From assembly GCF_000403455.2 (NCBI RefSeq), contig NZ_KE159716.1, forward strand, positions 162,241 through 210,461: a DNA stretch of 48,221 nucleotides. Direction: 5' to 3'. Every line of letters starts with the position of its first letter. Position 1 is the first letter of the stretch. Source of the stretch: Dorea sp. 5-2. GTDB lineage: Bacteria > Bacillota > Clostridia > Lachnospirales > Lachnospiraceae. The notes under the pieces are model-generated. The model was given only the letters and a program-made list of their open reading frames with translations, did not search any database and had not been told where the DNA came from. This document shows, in pieces, positions 31,927-40,648 of this stretch. A program made the position numbers and the translations under genes.

Positions 31927-34311
31927 TTATTTCAACTCTACGATGGTCACGCCGGCGTCGCCTTCGCCGAAGGCGCCAAGGCGGAAGGACTTGACATGCT
32001 TCTGACGGCGCAGGTAGGTATGGATGCCGTTTCTCAGCGCGCCGGTTCCCTTGCCGTGAACGACACGGACTGAGGAAAGATGCGCCAGAGAGGCGTCGTC
32101 AAGGTATTTATCCAGCTCGGCGACAGCCTCGTCCACAGTCTTGCCGAGAAGATTGATCTCCGGGCTTACGGACAGGGACTTGCCCATCTTCATCTTTCCC
32201 TTGGAGGTCTTGTGCATCTGCTTGGCGGTATAAGACGCCGCTTCTTCTATGATCTCCAGGTCAGAGATGTTGACCTGAGAGCGCAGGATACCCATCTGTA
32301 CAGTAACATTGCCTCTGTTATCCGGGAGAGATACGACGGTTCCGTTCAGATTCATGCTCAGAACCCGGACAGATTCCCCGCGTTTGAAGTCGGACGGCTT
32401 ATATGTCTTACGCGGCTTTTGGGGTTCCAGTTTCGTGCCGGAATTGGTAGACGCCATCTTCTTTCGCAGGCGCTCGCGTTCTTTCTCCATCTCGGCTGCA
32501 GAGATGTTCTCTTTGCCGAATTTGTGGAAATTGCGTATCGTCTCGTCTGCGGTTTCCTTGGCGTCTGCCAGAATGGCGTATGCCTTCTCGTTGGCTTCCC
32601 GCAGGATCCGGTCTCGTTGTTCTTCAAGCTTAGCCTGTTTCTTGGCGGCTTCTGACTTGAGCCGTTCCAGTTCGCGCTTATAGGCTGCGATCTCATCCTG
32701 TTCTTTCTCCAGGGTCTTCTTGCTCGCCTCCAGGTCGGTGAGCAGGTCTTCGAAGGATTCGTCCTGCTCGGTCAGATGAAGCTTCGCCTCGTCGATGATG
32801 TAATCCGGGAGTCCAAGCTTCCCGGCAATGGCAAATGCGTTGCTTTTGCCGGGGATTCCGATCAGCAGGCGGTAGGTGGGACGCAGGGTCTCCAGATCGA
32901 ATTCACAGCAGGCATTCTCCACTCCCGGGGTGGACAGGGCGTACACTTTGAGTTCGCTATAGTGAGTCGTCGCCATAGTACGGATGCCCTGCTGATGCAG
33001 ATGATTCAAGATTGCCGTTGCAAGGGCGGCGCCTTCCGTCGGATCCGTTCCGGCTCCAAGTTCGTCGAACAGGACCAGAGAGTGTTTGTCTACATGCTTT
33101 AAGAAGGAGACAATATTGGTCATATGGGAAGAGAATGTACTGAGGCTCTGTTCGATACTCTGCTCGTCTCCGATGTCCGCATAGACGTGTTCGAATACGG
33201 CAAGCTCGGAGCGGTCAAGCGCCGGAATGTGGAGCCCCGCCTGGCCCATGAGTGTGAAGAGCCCTACTGTCTTGAGGGAAACGGTCTTGCCGCCGGTATT
33301 CGGTCCGGTAATGATCAAGAGATCAAAAGCGTCTCCCAGAGTGACCGTGATCGGTACGACTTTCTTCTTCTCCAGAAGGGGATGCCGCCCTTCCCGGATA
33401 TGAATACGCCCTTCTGTGTTGAACAGAGGCATAGAGGCATTCAGATCCAGCGCGAAGCTTCCTCTTGCGAAGATGAAGTCCAGTTCACCAAGTACGCTGT
33501 AGTCGGTACGGATCTCTTCGATGTATTCTGCGGTGTCTGCGCTTAAGCGCGCGAGGATCACCTGGATCTCTTCCTGCTCTTTGGCATAGAGTTCCTTTAA
33601 GTCATTATTAAGTTTTACCACTGCCATTGGTTCAATGAATAGAGTAGAGCCGGTAGAAGACTGGTCGTGGATCAGTCCGGATACCTGGCTTCTGTACTCA
33701 GCTTTTACCGGGATACAATAACGGTCCCCGCGCATAGTAATGATGGAATCCTGCAGGTAAGTGCGCAGAGAGCCGTTCACCATGCCGGACAGGGTGGAAT
33801 GCACCTTATCGTTCATCTGACTGATAGAACGCCGGATCGACTTCAGAGTCCCGCTGGCGTCGTCGCTGATCTCGTCTTCTTCCAGGATACACCGGCGGAT
33901 CTCCGTGCTTAGTATGGTCAGAGGTTCTAACTGTTGGAAAAATGGATCCAGGCAGTCTTCTTCTTCATCGTTGTTATCATGCCGCCCGTATGCCTTTGCA
34001 CGTCCTGCCGCTTCCAGAAGCTTGCAGATGCGCAGAAGCTCTCCGCTTCCAAGCGCGGCGCCGATCTCCAGACGCTTCAAAGAGTCGTTTACCGGATTGC
34101 ATCCGCTAAAGGAGAGACGTCCCTTTTTCACGATCCGGGTAAATGCCGCGGCAGTCTCTTGCTGCGACGCATTGATCTTTGCCAGTTCGGTCATAGGGCA
34201 AAGCTTCCTGCAGCGGTCTTTGCCGCTAAAGGAGGAAGCGTGGTCTGTAAGTAGTTCAATGATCTTATGGTATTCTAATTTACTTAATGTTTTCTTATTC
34301 ATATTCATCAC
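31927..34311 (-). CDS. mutS2: MutS2 (endonuclease/ribosome-rescue ATPase)
   Basis: A 794-residue MutS2 of normal length. The core has Walker A GPNTGGKTVSLKT (about 333-345), the Walker B/signature region LFDELGAGTDPTEGAALATA, and TTHYSELKVYAL. A long coiled coil follows (about 515-630), then a KOW-like strand region and a C-terminal Smr domain (about 710-794) with VRVVHGKGTGALRNGI. MutS2 suppresses recombination and, in Bacillus, splits collided ribosomes; the Smr domain is the nuclease or RNA-contacting part. It lacks the mismatch-recognition domain of MutS. Confidence 0.95.
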   Translation of the reverse strand: MMNMNKKTLSKLEYHKIIELLTDHASSFSGKDRCRKLCPMTELAKINASQQETAAAFTRIVKKGRLSFSGCNPVNDSLKRLEIGAALGSGELLRICKLLEAAGRAKAYGRHDNNDEEEDCLDPFFQQLEPLTILSTEIRRCILEEDEISDDASGTLKSIRRSISQMNDKVHSTLSGMVNGSLRTYLQDSIITMRGDRYCIPVKAEYRSQVSGLIHDQSSTGSTLFIEPMAVVKLNNDLKELYAKEQEEIQVILARLSADTAEYIEEIRTDYSVLGELDFIFARGSFALDLNASMPLFNTEGRIHIREGRHPLLEKKKVVPITVTLGDAFDLLIITGPNTGGKTVSLKTVGLFTLMGQAGLHIPALDRSELAVFEHVYADIGDEQSIEQSLSTFSSHMTNIVSFLKHVDKHSLVLFDELGAGTDPTEGAALATAILNHLHQQGIRTMATTHYSELKVYALSTPGVENACCEFDLETLRPTYRLLIGIPGKSNAFAIAGKLGLPDYIIDEAKLHLTEQDESFEDLLTDLEASKKTLEKEQDEIAAYKRELERLKSEAAKKQAKLEEQRDRILREANEKAYAILADAKETADETIRNFHKFGKENISAAEMEKERERLRKKMASTNSGTKLEPQKPRKTYKPSDFKRGESVRVLSMNLNGTVVSLPDNRGNVTVQMGILRSQVNISDLEIIEEAASYTAKQMHKTSKGKMKMGKSLSVSPEINLLGKTVDEAVAELDKYLDDASLAHLSSVRVVHGKGTGALRNGIHTYLRRQKHVKSFRLGAFGEGDAGVTIVELK

Positions 34312-34367
34312 CTAGACCTATTCTAACCTATTTGCTTCATAAAGGAAAGGATAAAGTAGGATAAATA

Positions 34368-34396
34368 TTGAACATTCGCTCTTCATGGAGTATACT
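34368..34396 (+). promoter_or_regulatory. promoter of the HtrA-like gene
   Basis: TTGAAC (34368-34373), a 17-base spacer and TATACT (34391-34396) lie between the divergent mutS2 and HtrA-like genes. The predicted transcription start is about 60 bases before the chosen start codon. Confidence 0.65.
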
Positions 34397-34464
34397 ATAA
34401 TTACTGTTCAACCAATTGTTGCGTCGAAGGAATGATTTGTAATGAGAAGGAGAAGGGTGCGTCT

Positions 34465-35766
34465 ATGGAAGAGTATAAAGATTCCAGGAAGGAAGAGAAG
34501 CCCCGGGAAGAGATAGATGAAGGATATCCGAAAGAAGAGGATGGCGAGGAGTATTCTTTCATACAAGAGACGATAAAGAAGGAGAAGGGCGCGGTGCGAA
34601 GAGGCATCTTTCGGATGGCAGGCTTTGGGCTGGTGTTCGGAGTATTCGCCTGTTTTAGTTTCAGCGCGCTGCGGCCTGTCATGGATAAGATCTTCCAGGA
34701 AGATCCTGCAAAGGTTACGATTCCTGCGGAGGAAGAGTTGGAAGAAGAGGCGGCAGAGGAGCCGGAAGTGAAGGAAGAAGTCGTACAGGCACCCCTTGAT
34801 GCCGACAGTTACCGGCAGATGCAGCATTCTCTGACATCTATTGCGGTGGAAGCGAACCGGTCTGTGGTGGAGATAGTCGGTGTGGAGGAGACGTCAGACT
34901 GGACGGAAGAGGCGGGCGATTATAAGAGAAGCGTCTCAGGAGTGATCGTTGCGGACAATGGACGCGAACTTCTGATACTGGGGAAAGCATCTGTAGCAAA
35001 AGGCGTTCAGGAACTGCGGGTGATATTCAACGACGGAGCCATCTGTCCGGCGATATTCAAAAAAGGCGACGGGAATCTGGGGCTTGGGATCTATGCTGTA
35101 AACCGGGGGGAGATCAAGGAATCTACCTGGGCGCAGATAGAGACGGCGGTTCTTGGAAGTTCGAATGCGGTGTCTAAGGGAGATGTGGCTATCGTGCTTG
35201 GAAAGCCATTTGGATATGCGGGTGCCATGGGATTTGGTTCGATCGCTTCCGGTAAAAATGTACTGGACCGTGCGGACGGCCAGTACCGGCTGATCAACAC
35301 GGACATCGCGGGTTCTAAGAACGGAAGCGGTTTCGTCGTGAATCTCCAGGGTGAGATCATCGCACTGATCGACCAGGATACGGCGGAGGAAGGGAGCACA
35401 GAGCTGATCATAGGGTACGGGATCACGGATATTAAGGAAGTGATAGAGCATCTGTCCAACGGACAGGGAGTTCCCTATATCGGGGTCTATGGTGTGGATG
35501 TCACAGAGGAGATAGAAGAGCAGGGAATCCCGAAGGGATTGTACGTGAAGAACGTGGATGCAGATTCTCCGGCGATGGCAGCAGGAATCCAGAGCGGGGA
35601 TGTGATCATGAGCGTGGGAGATGCGGAAGTTTCGGCGTATTCGGTTTACCACAGGGCGCTGATGGAGTGTTCCGTAGGGAACGAGATCACGGTCAGAGGG
35701 CAGCGGCAGGGCGCCGACGGTTATGTGGATATAGAGTTCAGTGTGACGGTCGGGAGCAAGGAGTAG
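34465..35766 (+). CDS. membrane-anchored HtrA/DegP-like protein with PDZ domain, possibly inactive
   Basis: A 433-residue protein with a charged cytoplasmic N-terminus, one membrane segment (about 43-63), a trypsin-like domain (about 120-315) and a C-terminal PDZ domain (about 330-430; YIGVYGVDV, VDADSPAMAAGIQSGDVI). The fold matches HtrA, but where active enzymes have TNNHVV this reads LILGKASV, so the catalytic His is missing. The Asp position reads NLGLGIYAV. A serine may remain in SKNGSGFVVN, in place of GNSGGPL. A pseudoprotease or chaperone-like role is inferred. ATG at 34465 follows GAAGGG; an upstream ATG at 34432 has its AAGGA too close. Confidence 0.82.
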   Translation: MEEYKDSRKEEKPREEIDEGYPKEEDGEEYSFIQETIKKEKGAVRRGIFRMAGFGLVFGVFACFSFSALRPVMDKIFQEDPAKVTIPAEEELEEEAAEEPEVKEEVVQAPLDADSYRQMQHSLTSIAVEANRSVVEIVGVEETSDWTEEAGDYKRSVSGVIVADNGRELLILGKASVAKGVQELRVIFNDGAICPAIFKKGDGNLGLGIYAVNRGEIKESTWAQIETAVLGSSNAVSKGDVAIVLGKPFGYAGAMGFGSIASGKNVLDRADGQYRLINTDIAGSKNGSGFVVNLQGEIIALIDQDTAEEGSTELIIGYGITDIKEVIEHLSNGQGVPYIGVYGVDVTEEIEEQGIPKGLYVKNVDADSPAMAAGIQSGDVIMSVGDAEVSAYSVYHRALMECSVGNEITVRGQRQGADGYVDIEFSVTVGSKE

Positions 35767-35913
35767 AGGATACTTTGCAGCGTCAGATGACGAAGAAGGC
35801 AAGCCGGGCAGATAAAAGCCGAGTTAGAAAAGCCAGGATAATAAAGGCGAGTTAAAAAACCAGGCGGATAAAAGACAAGATAATATAAGACAGAATAAGA
35901 AAGAGGCAATTAT
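35767..35913 (+). other. spacer, nothing recognised
   Basis: This purine-rich gap before the exonuclease gene holds repeated AAAAAxCCAGG-like words (near 35828 and 35854), but no promoter or terminator was clear. AGAAAGAGGC near 35899 is a weak ribosome site for the next gene. Confidence 0.4.
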
Positions 35914-36867
35914 ATGAGGTATATCAATACCCTGCATGAGGGGGAGACAATCAGGAACGTGTATCTGTGTAAAGGAAAGCGTTCAGCAGAGACAAGAAAC
36001 GGGAAACCATACGATAATCTGATTCTTCAGGATAAGACGGGAACATTGGACGGGAAGGTCTGGGATCCCCATTCCGGCGGAATTGCAGATTATGAAGAGA
36101 TGGATTTTATAGAGGTATATGGAGAGGTAATTAATTATAATAATAATCTTCAACTGAACATTAAGCAGATCCGAATCGCTAAGGAAGGAGAATATACACC
36201 GGCGGATTATATGCCGACCACCGATAAGAGTACGGACAAGATGTATGCGGAACTTCTGAGATATATAGATAAGGTAGGCAATCAATATCTGAAACAGGTA
36301 CTGGAATATTATTTTGTAAAGGACGAAGGGTTTGCCAAGAAGTTTAAGGCGCATTCGGCGGCAAAGAGTGTACACCACGGATTCTCAGGAGGGCTTCTGG
36401 AACATACATTAAGCGTAGTGAAGTTTTGCGAATACATGGCAGGCGCGTATCCGATCTTGAATAAAGACCTGCTGATCACAGGAGCGATCTGTCATGATAT
36501 CGGTAAGATCCAGGAATTGTCGGCATTTCCGATGAATGATTATACGGACGACGGGCAGCTTCTGGGGCATATTATCATAGGTGTGGAGATGATCGGCGAT
36601 GCGGTAAGGAGTATACCGGATTTCCCGAAGAAGCTGGCAAGTGAATTGAAACATTGTATCGTGGCGCATCACGGCGAACTGGAGTATGGATCGCCGAAGA
36701 AGCCGGCTCTTGCGGAGGCGCTTGCTCTGAATTTCGCAGATTGTACGGATGCGAAGATGCAGACGCTTACAGAGCTGTTCAAAGAGAAGAACACGAATGA
36801 CTGGATAGGCTATAGCAGACTGTTTGAATCGAATCTGAGGAAAACTTCGTTAGGGAACCAGGGATAA
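35914..36867 (+). CDS. yhaM: 3'-5' exoribonuclease YhaM
   Basis: A 317-residue protein of normal YhaM length. The N-terminal OB-fold (about 1-90) contains ILQDKTGTLDGKVW and FIEVYGEVINYNNNLQL. The HD domain (about 155-285) has HHGFSGGLLEHTLSVVKF, ICHDIGKIQEL (metal-binding HD) and CIVAHHGELEYGSPKKP. YhaM degrades single-stranded RNA or DNA 3' to 5' in the cytoplasm with a metal cofactor. It lies in the same direction as the HtrA-like gene, 147 bases downstream. Confidence 0.93.
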   Translation: MRYINTLHEGETIRNVYLCKGKRSAETRNGKPYDNLILQDKTGTLDGKVWDPHSGGIADYEEMDFIEVYGEVINYNNNLQLNIKQIRIAKEGEYTPADYMPTTDKSTDKMYAELLRYIDKVGNQYLKQVLEYYFVKDEGFAKKFKAHSAAKSVHHGFSGGLLEHTLSVVKFCEYMAGAYPILNKDLLITGAICHDIGKIQELSAFPMNDYTDDGQLLGHIIIGVEMIGDAVRSIPDFPKKLASELKHCIVAHHGELEYGSPKKPALAEALALNFADCTDAKMQTLTELFKEKNTNDWIGYSRLFESNLRKTSLGNQG

Positions 36868-36928
36868 GAGGGATGGCGGAGGAATGAGGCGTAGCTCCGG
36901 TAAATGATATGTGGATTTACTATATCTA

Positions 36929-36964
36929 TAGAGCGTGTCTGAAAATATTTTCAGACACGCTCTA
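36929..36964. terminator. 36-base perfect palindrome after yhaM
   Basis: TAGAGCGTGTCTGAAAAT (36929-36946) is followed immediately by its exact complement (36947-36964). There is no T-tract outside the palindrome, but the T-run sits in the inner 3' arm. It probably terminates yhaM transcription from either strand. Confidence 0.55.
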
Positions 36965-37008
36965 ATACATCCGGGGAAAAGTTTATTATTCGGTGTATTA
37001 GTACTCTG

Positions 37009-37151
37009 TCCGGATAGAAATTGAACTAATGAGCTAGCTGGTTCGTGCCAGTGCTAGGCAAAAGTTCGACGGCGATGTGGCGCATCGACTAGAACTTTTA
37101 ATGACACAATGGTGCGGATCAGACAGTTCAGGAGTTCAAATTCTAGCCGGA
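37009..37151. ncRNA. candidate structured RNA (or small inverted-repeat element)
   Basis: TCCGGATAGAAATTGAAC (37009-37026) and GTTCAAATTCTAGCCGGA (37134-37151) pair at 16 of 18 positions. Inside lie hairpin A (CTAGC 37034-37038 with GCTAG 37053-37057, plus TGG/CCA) and hairpin B (AAAAGTTC 37060-37067 with GAACTTTT 37092-37099, with inner CGATG/CATCG). This multi-branched fold between yhaM and rlmD fits a non-coding RNA or leader; a miniature mobile element is the alternative. The strand is not certain. It matches no RNA family I can name, although the 3' arm resembles a tRNA T-arm. Confidence 0.5.
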
Positions 37152-37247
37152 TGGAGACTAGGTATAGTTGACAGAACGATTTGAAAAATTTGTTTGTATG
37201 TGTAAATATGCAGGGCGCAATATTTGAGTGAACGTGGAGGGGAAGTT

Positions 37248-38915
37248 ATGCAGAAAAATGAAATGGTCAGGGTTACAATTGAGGATATAGGAACGAACGG
37301 CGAAGGGATCGGGAAGGTTGACGGTTATACATTGTTTATCAAGGATGCCATAATAGGAGATGTAGTAGAGGCGAAGGTCATGAAGGCAAAGAAGAACTAC
37401 GGTTATGCGAGGCTTATGAAGATCATCACACCGTCAGAATACCGGGTAGAGCCGCCGGTATGCCCGCTTGCCCGCAAGTGCGGCGGATGTCAGATCCAGG
37501 AGATGGAATATGGAAGACAGCTTCAGTTCAAGGAGGACAAGGTAAGAGAGAATCTTATGCGCATCGGGGGACTTACGGAGGCGCTTCTTGCCGAGACCAT
37601 GGAACCGATCATCGGGATGGAGCATCCCTATGCATATCGGAATAAAGCACAGTTTCCGTTCGGAACGGATAAGAACGGGCATCCGATCACAGGATTCTAT
37701 GCCGGGCGTACCCATGATATTATTGCAAATACGGATTGCGCGCTGGGAGTTCCGGTGAATCAGGATATCCTGAAGATAATGCTTCGATTCATGGAAGAAT
37801 ATCACATTAAGGCGTATGATGAAGAAACCGGAAAAGGATTGATCCGCCATGTGTTGATCCGCTATGGGTTCAAGACGAAAGAAATTATGGTGTGTATCGT
37901 GATCAACGGAAAAGAGCTTCCTTATGCAGATGCGTTGGCAGAGAGGCTTGAAAAGCTGGACGGGATGACCAGTATCACGGTCAGTCCGAACGCCAGGCGG
38001 ACGAATGTTATCATGGGAGACAGTTATGAGGTCTTATGGGGGAAACCTTTTATAACAGATTATATAGGTGAAGTAAAGTATCAGATATCTCCTTTGTCAT
38101 TTTATCAGGTGAATCCTGTGCAGACAGAGATCTTGTACGGGCTTGCTCTTGATTATGCAGGTTTGAAGGGAGAGGAAACCGTGTGGGATCTGTATTGTGG
38201 GATCGGCACGATCTCTTTGTTCCTGGCAAGGCAGGCGAAGCAGGTGTATGGGGTGGAGATCGTGCCTCAGGCGGTTATTGATGCGAGGAATAATGCAAAG
38301 ATCAACGGAATTACCAACGCGGAGTTCTTTGAAGGGAAGGCGGAAGAGGTATTGCCGGAGTATTACAGGAGATATGCCGTAGAACATGGAGGAAAGAAGG
38401 CTTATGCAGATGTGGTGGTCGTGGATCCGCCAAGGAAAGGATGCGATGAGGCTTTGCTTGAGACCATCGTCAGGATGCAGCCGGAAAGAATCGTGTATGT
38501 GAGCTGCGATTCGGCGACACTGGCGAGGGATGTGAAGTATCTGTGCGGGGGTGGGTATGAAGTTAAGAAAGTCAGAGTTGTAGATCAGTTCCCACATTCT
38601 GTGCATGTGGAAAGTATCGTGTTGCTTTCAAAACTTCATACAAAACAGAATATAGAAGTGGAATTGGAAATAAGCGAGATGGATTTGACTGCGGCGGAGA
38701 GCAAAGCAACATATGAGGAAATCAAGGATTATGTGTTGGAGCATACGGGATTGAAAGTCAGTAGCTTGTATATCGCACAGGTAAAACAAAAATGCGGTAT
38801 TATTGAGAGAGAAAATTATAACTTGCCAAAATCGGAAAACTCCAGACAGCCTAAATGCCCGCCAGAGAAAGAAAAGGCGATAAGGGATGCTTTGGAGTAT
38901 TTTAAGATGGTATAG
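37248..38915 (+). CDS. rlmD: 23S rRNA (uracil-5)-methyltransferase, RlmD/TrmA family, with C-terminal tail
   Basis: A 555-residue methyltransferase. The N-terminal TRAM domain (about 1-60) is followed by the 4Fe-4S cysteines C72, C78 and C81 (VCPLARKCGGC) with a fourth in NTDCALG. The SAM fold has DLYCGIGTISLFLA, VDPPRKGCDEALLE and the catalytic Cys in VYVSCDSATLARD. Residues from about 452 to 555 form an extra tail beyond the usual end, encoded by a segment duplicated at 41866-42178. ATG at 37248 has GGAGGGG upstream, chosen over a TTG at 37224. The enzyme makes 5-methyluridine in 23S rRNA. Confidence 0.9.
   Translation: MQKNEMVRVTIEDIGTNGEGIGKVDGYTLFIKDAIIGDVVEAKVMKAKKNYGYARLMKIITPSEYRVEPPVCPLARKCGGCQIQEMEYGRQLQFKEDKVRENLMRIGGLTEALLAETMEPIIGMEHPYAYRNKAQFPFGTDKNGHPITGFYAGRTHDIIANTDCALGVPVNQDILKIMLRFMEEYHIKAYDEETGKGLIRHVLIRYGFKTKEIMVCIVINGKELPYADALAERLEKLDGMTSITVSPNARRTNVIMGDSYEVLWGKPFITDYIGEVKYQISPLSFYQVNPVQTEILYGLALDYAGLKGEETVWDLYCGIGTISLFLARQAKQVYGVEIVPQAVIDARNNAKINGITNAEFFEGKAEEVLPEYYRRYAVEHGGKKAYADVVVVDPPRKGCDEALLETIVRMQPERIVYVSCDSATLARDVKYLCGGGYEVKKVRVVDQFPHSVHVESIVLLSKLHTKQNIEVELEISEMDLTAAESKATYEEIKDYVLEHTGLKVSSLYIAQVKQKCGIIERENYNLPKSENSRQPKCPPEKEKAIRDALEYFKMV
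38603..38915 (+). repeat. direct repeat copy 1, coding the RlmD tail
   Basis: This 313-base segment at the 3' end of rlmD is repeated at 41866-42178 with about 36 differences counted by hand (near 88% identity). The first 60 or so bases after position 38608 are identical. It flanks the AIPR/DUF1016 pair on the left. Confidence 0.85.
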
Positions 38916-38936
38916 TAAAGAAGGTGCAAACGAAAG

Positions 38937-40625
38937 ATGGCAAATAATATTAATATGCGTCGTGTACAGGCGCGAATTCAGGAAATGTTTCAAGGTAAAG
39001 TTGACATGATAGACTTTCCAAACGATACAAATAGGCATTTTGAAACAAGGGCTTTAGCTGCATTTGCATTAATTATGACATCTGGGCTCGAAGTGTCACA
39101 GGCAAGTACTCAGGTTACAGATGGTTACCATGATATGGGAATTGATGCAATATATTTGGATGAGACTCAGAAAAAGTTATTTGTTGTTCAAAGTAAATGG
39201 CGGGCAGATGGAGCAGGTTCTATTACTCAAGAGGAAATGACTAATTTTGCTCAAGGAGTTCAGAGAGTGCTGGAAGAAGATTTGGCAGGTGCAAATGCTA
39301 AAATAATTGCAAAGAGTATTGATATAGATCTAGCTTTAACACAGATGGGGTATCAAATACATTCTATATTTATACATACTGGAAACCAAAAAGCAAATGA
39401 TTATGTATTACGCCCTATTTCGCAACTGATGAGGAAAACAAATGATGAGATAAGTACTATTTTATTATTTGATGAATTTAATTTTAAAGATATATATTCT
39501 TTTCTGGCAAATGGGCAAGAGCAACCTGGTATTAATATTGATGATGTTATTCTATCCAATTGGGGAAAAGTGGATGTTCCTTTTGTTTCTTATTATGGAA
39601 CTATTTCAGCAGCAACCGTAGGCGAATGGTATAAAAATTTTGGAAATGCTTTGTTTGCAAAAAATATTCGATTTTATAAAGGAAATACAGATGTAAATGA
39701 AGGCATGAAAAAAGTCCTTTTGCAAGAACCAGACAAATTTTACTATTACAATAACGGGATTAAACTATTATGTAAATCTATCAAGCGAAAAGCAAAGGAC
39801 AGTACAACTAATGCGACAGGACTATTTGCTTTAGAAGGAGTTTCTCTTGTTAATGGAGCGCAGACAACAGGTACAATAGGATCTTTGTTTTTAGATAATC
39901 CAGAACAAGTTTCAAAAGCGATAGTCATGATTCAAATAATTGATCTGAGTAGTGTTGACACAGAAACGGCTACACAAATTACAAGATTATCTAATACGCA
40001 AAATAGAATTGAAAATAAAGATTTTGCGGCACTTGATCCTGAACAAGATAGACTGCGGACAGAGTTGACATTTACTCATTACTCGTATCTCTATAAGAGT
40101 GGAGATAAAATTACAAATTTAGAGAAGCAAATATCTTTTGATGAAGCGATTGTGGCATTAGCATGTTTAAATGCAGATATATCTTATACTGTAATTGCTA
40201 AGGGTAATGTTGGAGCGTTATCTGAAGATATTACAAAAACTCCATATAAAGCATTAATGAACCGAGCGACAAATTCATATGCGCTTTTAAATTCTGTTTT
40301 ATATATGAGAGAAGTCGAGCGCTGTTTACAAGATAAGAAGGAGCAAGCAAACAACAATAGAGAACGTTTGGTTTGTATTCATGCCAATAGGTTTATTTTG
40401 CATTTTATTTTAAAAGATAAAGAGAAAAATGAGAATTTTAATATGTCTGTTATAGATAAAGATAATATACGAAATAGTGTGATATCTTTGCTTGATGTGT
40501 TTGTGGATCGAACAACACAATTTATAGATGAACTTTTTCCAGAGTCCTATCCCGCCAATATTTTTAAAAATTCAACAAAGTGTAAGAAGCTTGAAGAAAA
40601 GTTTAATTCTGTCAGTCATAATTAA
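38937..40625 (+). CDS. AIPR-family abortive-infection protein
   Basis: A 562-residue protein of the AIPR (abortive phage resistance, AbiR-type) family. The N-terminal region has a PD-(D/E)XK-like nuclease pattern: MGIDAIYLDETQKKLFVVQSKW, with D70 and the Q85-K87 pair. The AIPR domain (about 230-520) shows FYYYNNGIKLLC, VSLVNGAQTTGTI and RLSNTQNRIENKDFAALD. Family members limit phage growth, probably by nucleic-acid damage in infected cells; the details are not shown here. The gene is much more AT-rich than the core genes and follows rlmD by only 21 bases, both signs of transfer. The next gene begins 23 bases later. Confidence 0.85.
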   Translation: MANNINMRRVQARIQEMFQGKVDMIDFPNDTNRHFETRALAAFALIMTSGLEVSQASTQVTDGYHDMGIDAIYLDETQKKLFVVQSKWRADGAGSITQEEMTNFAQGVQRVLEEDLAGANAKIIAKSIDIDLALTQMGYQIHSIFIHTGNQKANDYVLRPISQLMRKTNDEISTILLFDEFNFKDIYSFLANGQEQPGINIDDVILSNWGKVDVPFVSYYGTISAATVGEWYKNFGNALFAKNIRFYKGNTDVNEGMKKVLLQEPDKFYYYNNGIKLLCKSIKRKAKDSTTNATGLFALEGVSLVNGAQTTGTIGSLFLDNPEQVSKAIVMIQIIDLSSVDTETATQITRLSNTQNRIENKDFAALDPEQDRLRTELTFTHYSYLYKSGDKITNLEKQISFDEAIVALACLNADISYTVIAKGNVGALSEDITKTPYKALMNRATNSYALLNSVLYMREVERCLQDKKEQANNNRERLVCIHANRFILHFILKDKEKNENFNMSVIDKDNIRNSVISLLDVFVDRTTQFIDELFPESYPANIFKNSTKCKKLEEKFNSVSHN

Positions 40626-40648
40626 AGAATAGATTAAGGAGAGCGCCT

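Noticed and set aside
34936..35802. 288-codon frame antisense to the HtrA-like gene
   Set aside because: The plus frame has membrane, protease-fold and PDZ signatures. The antisense frame has low-quality composition and no start signals.
37009..37151. tRNA gene
   Set aside because: The ends resemble an acceptor stem and T-arm, but the length, lack of an anticodon arm and long inserted hairpins do not fit a tRNA. Kept as a structured-RNA candidate only.
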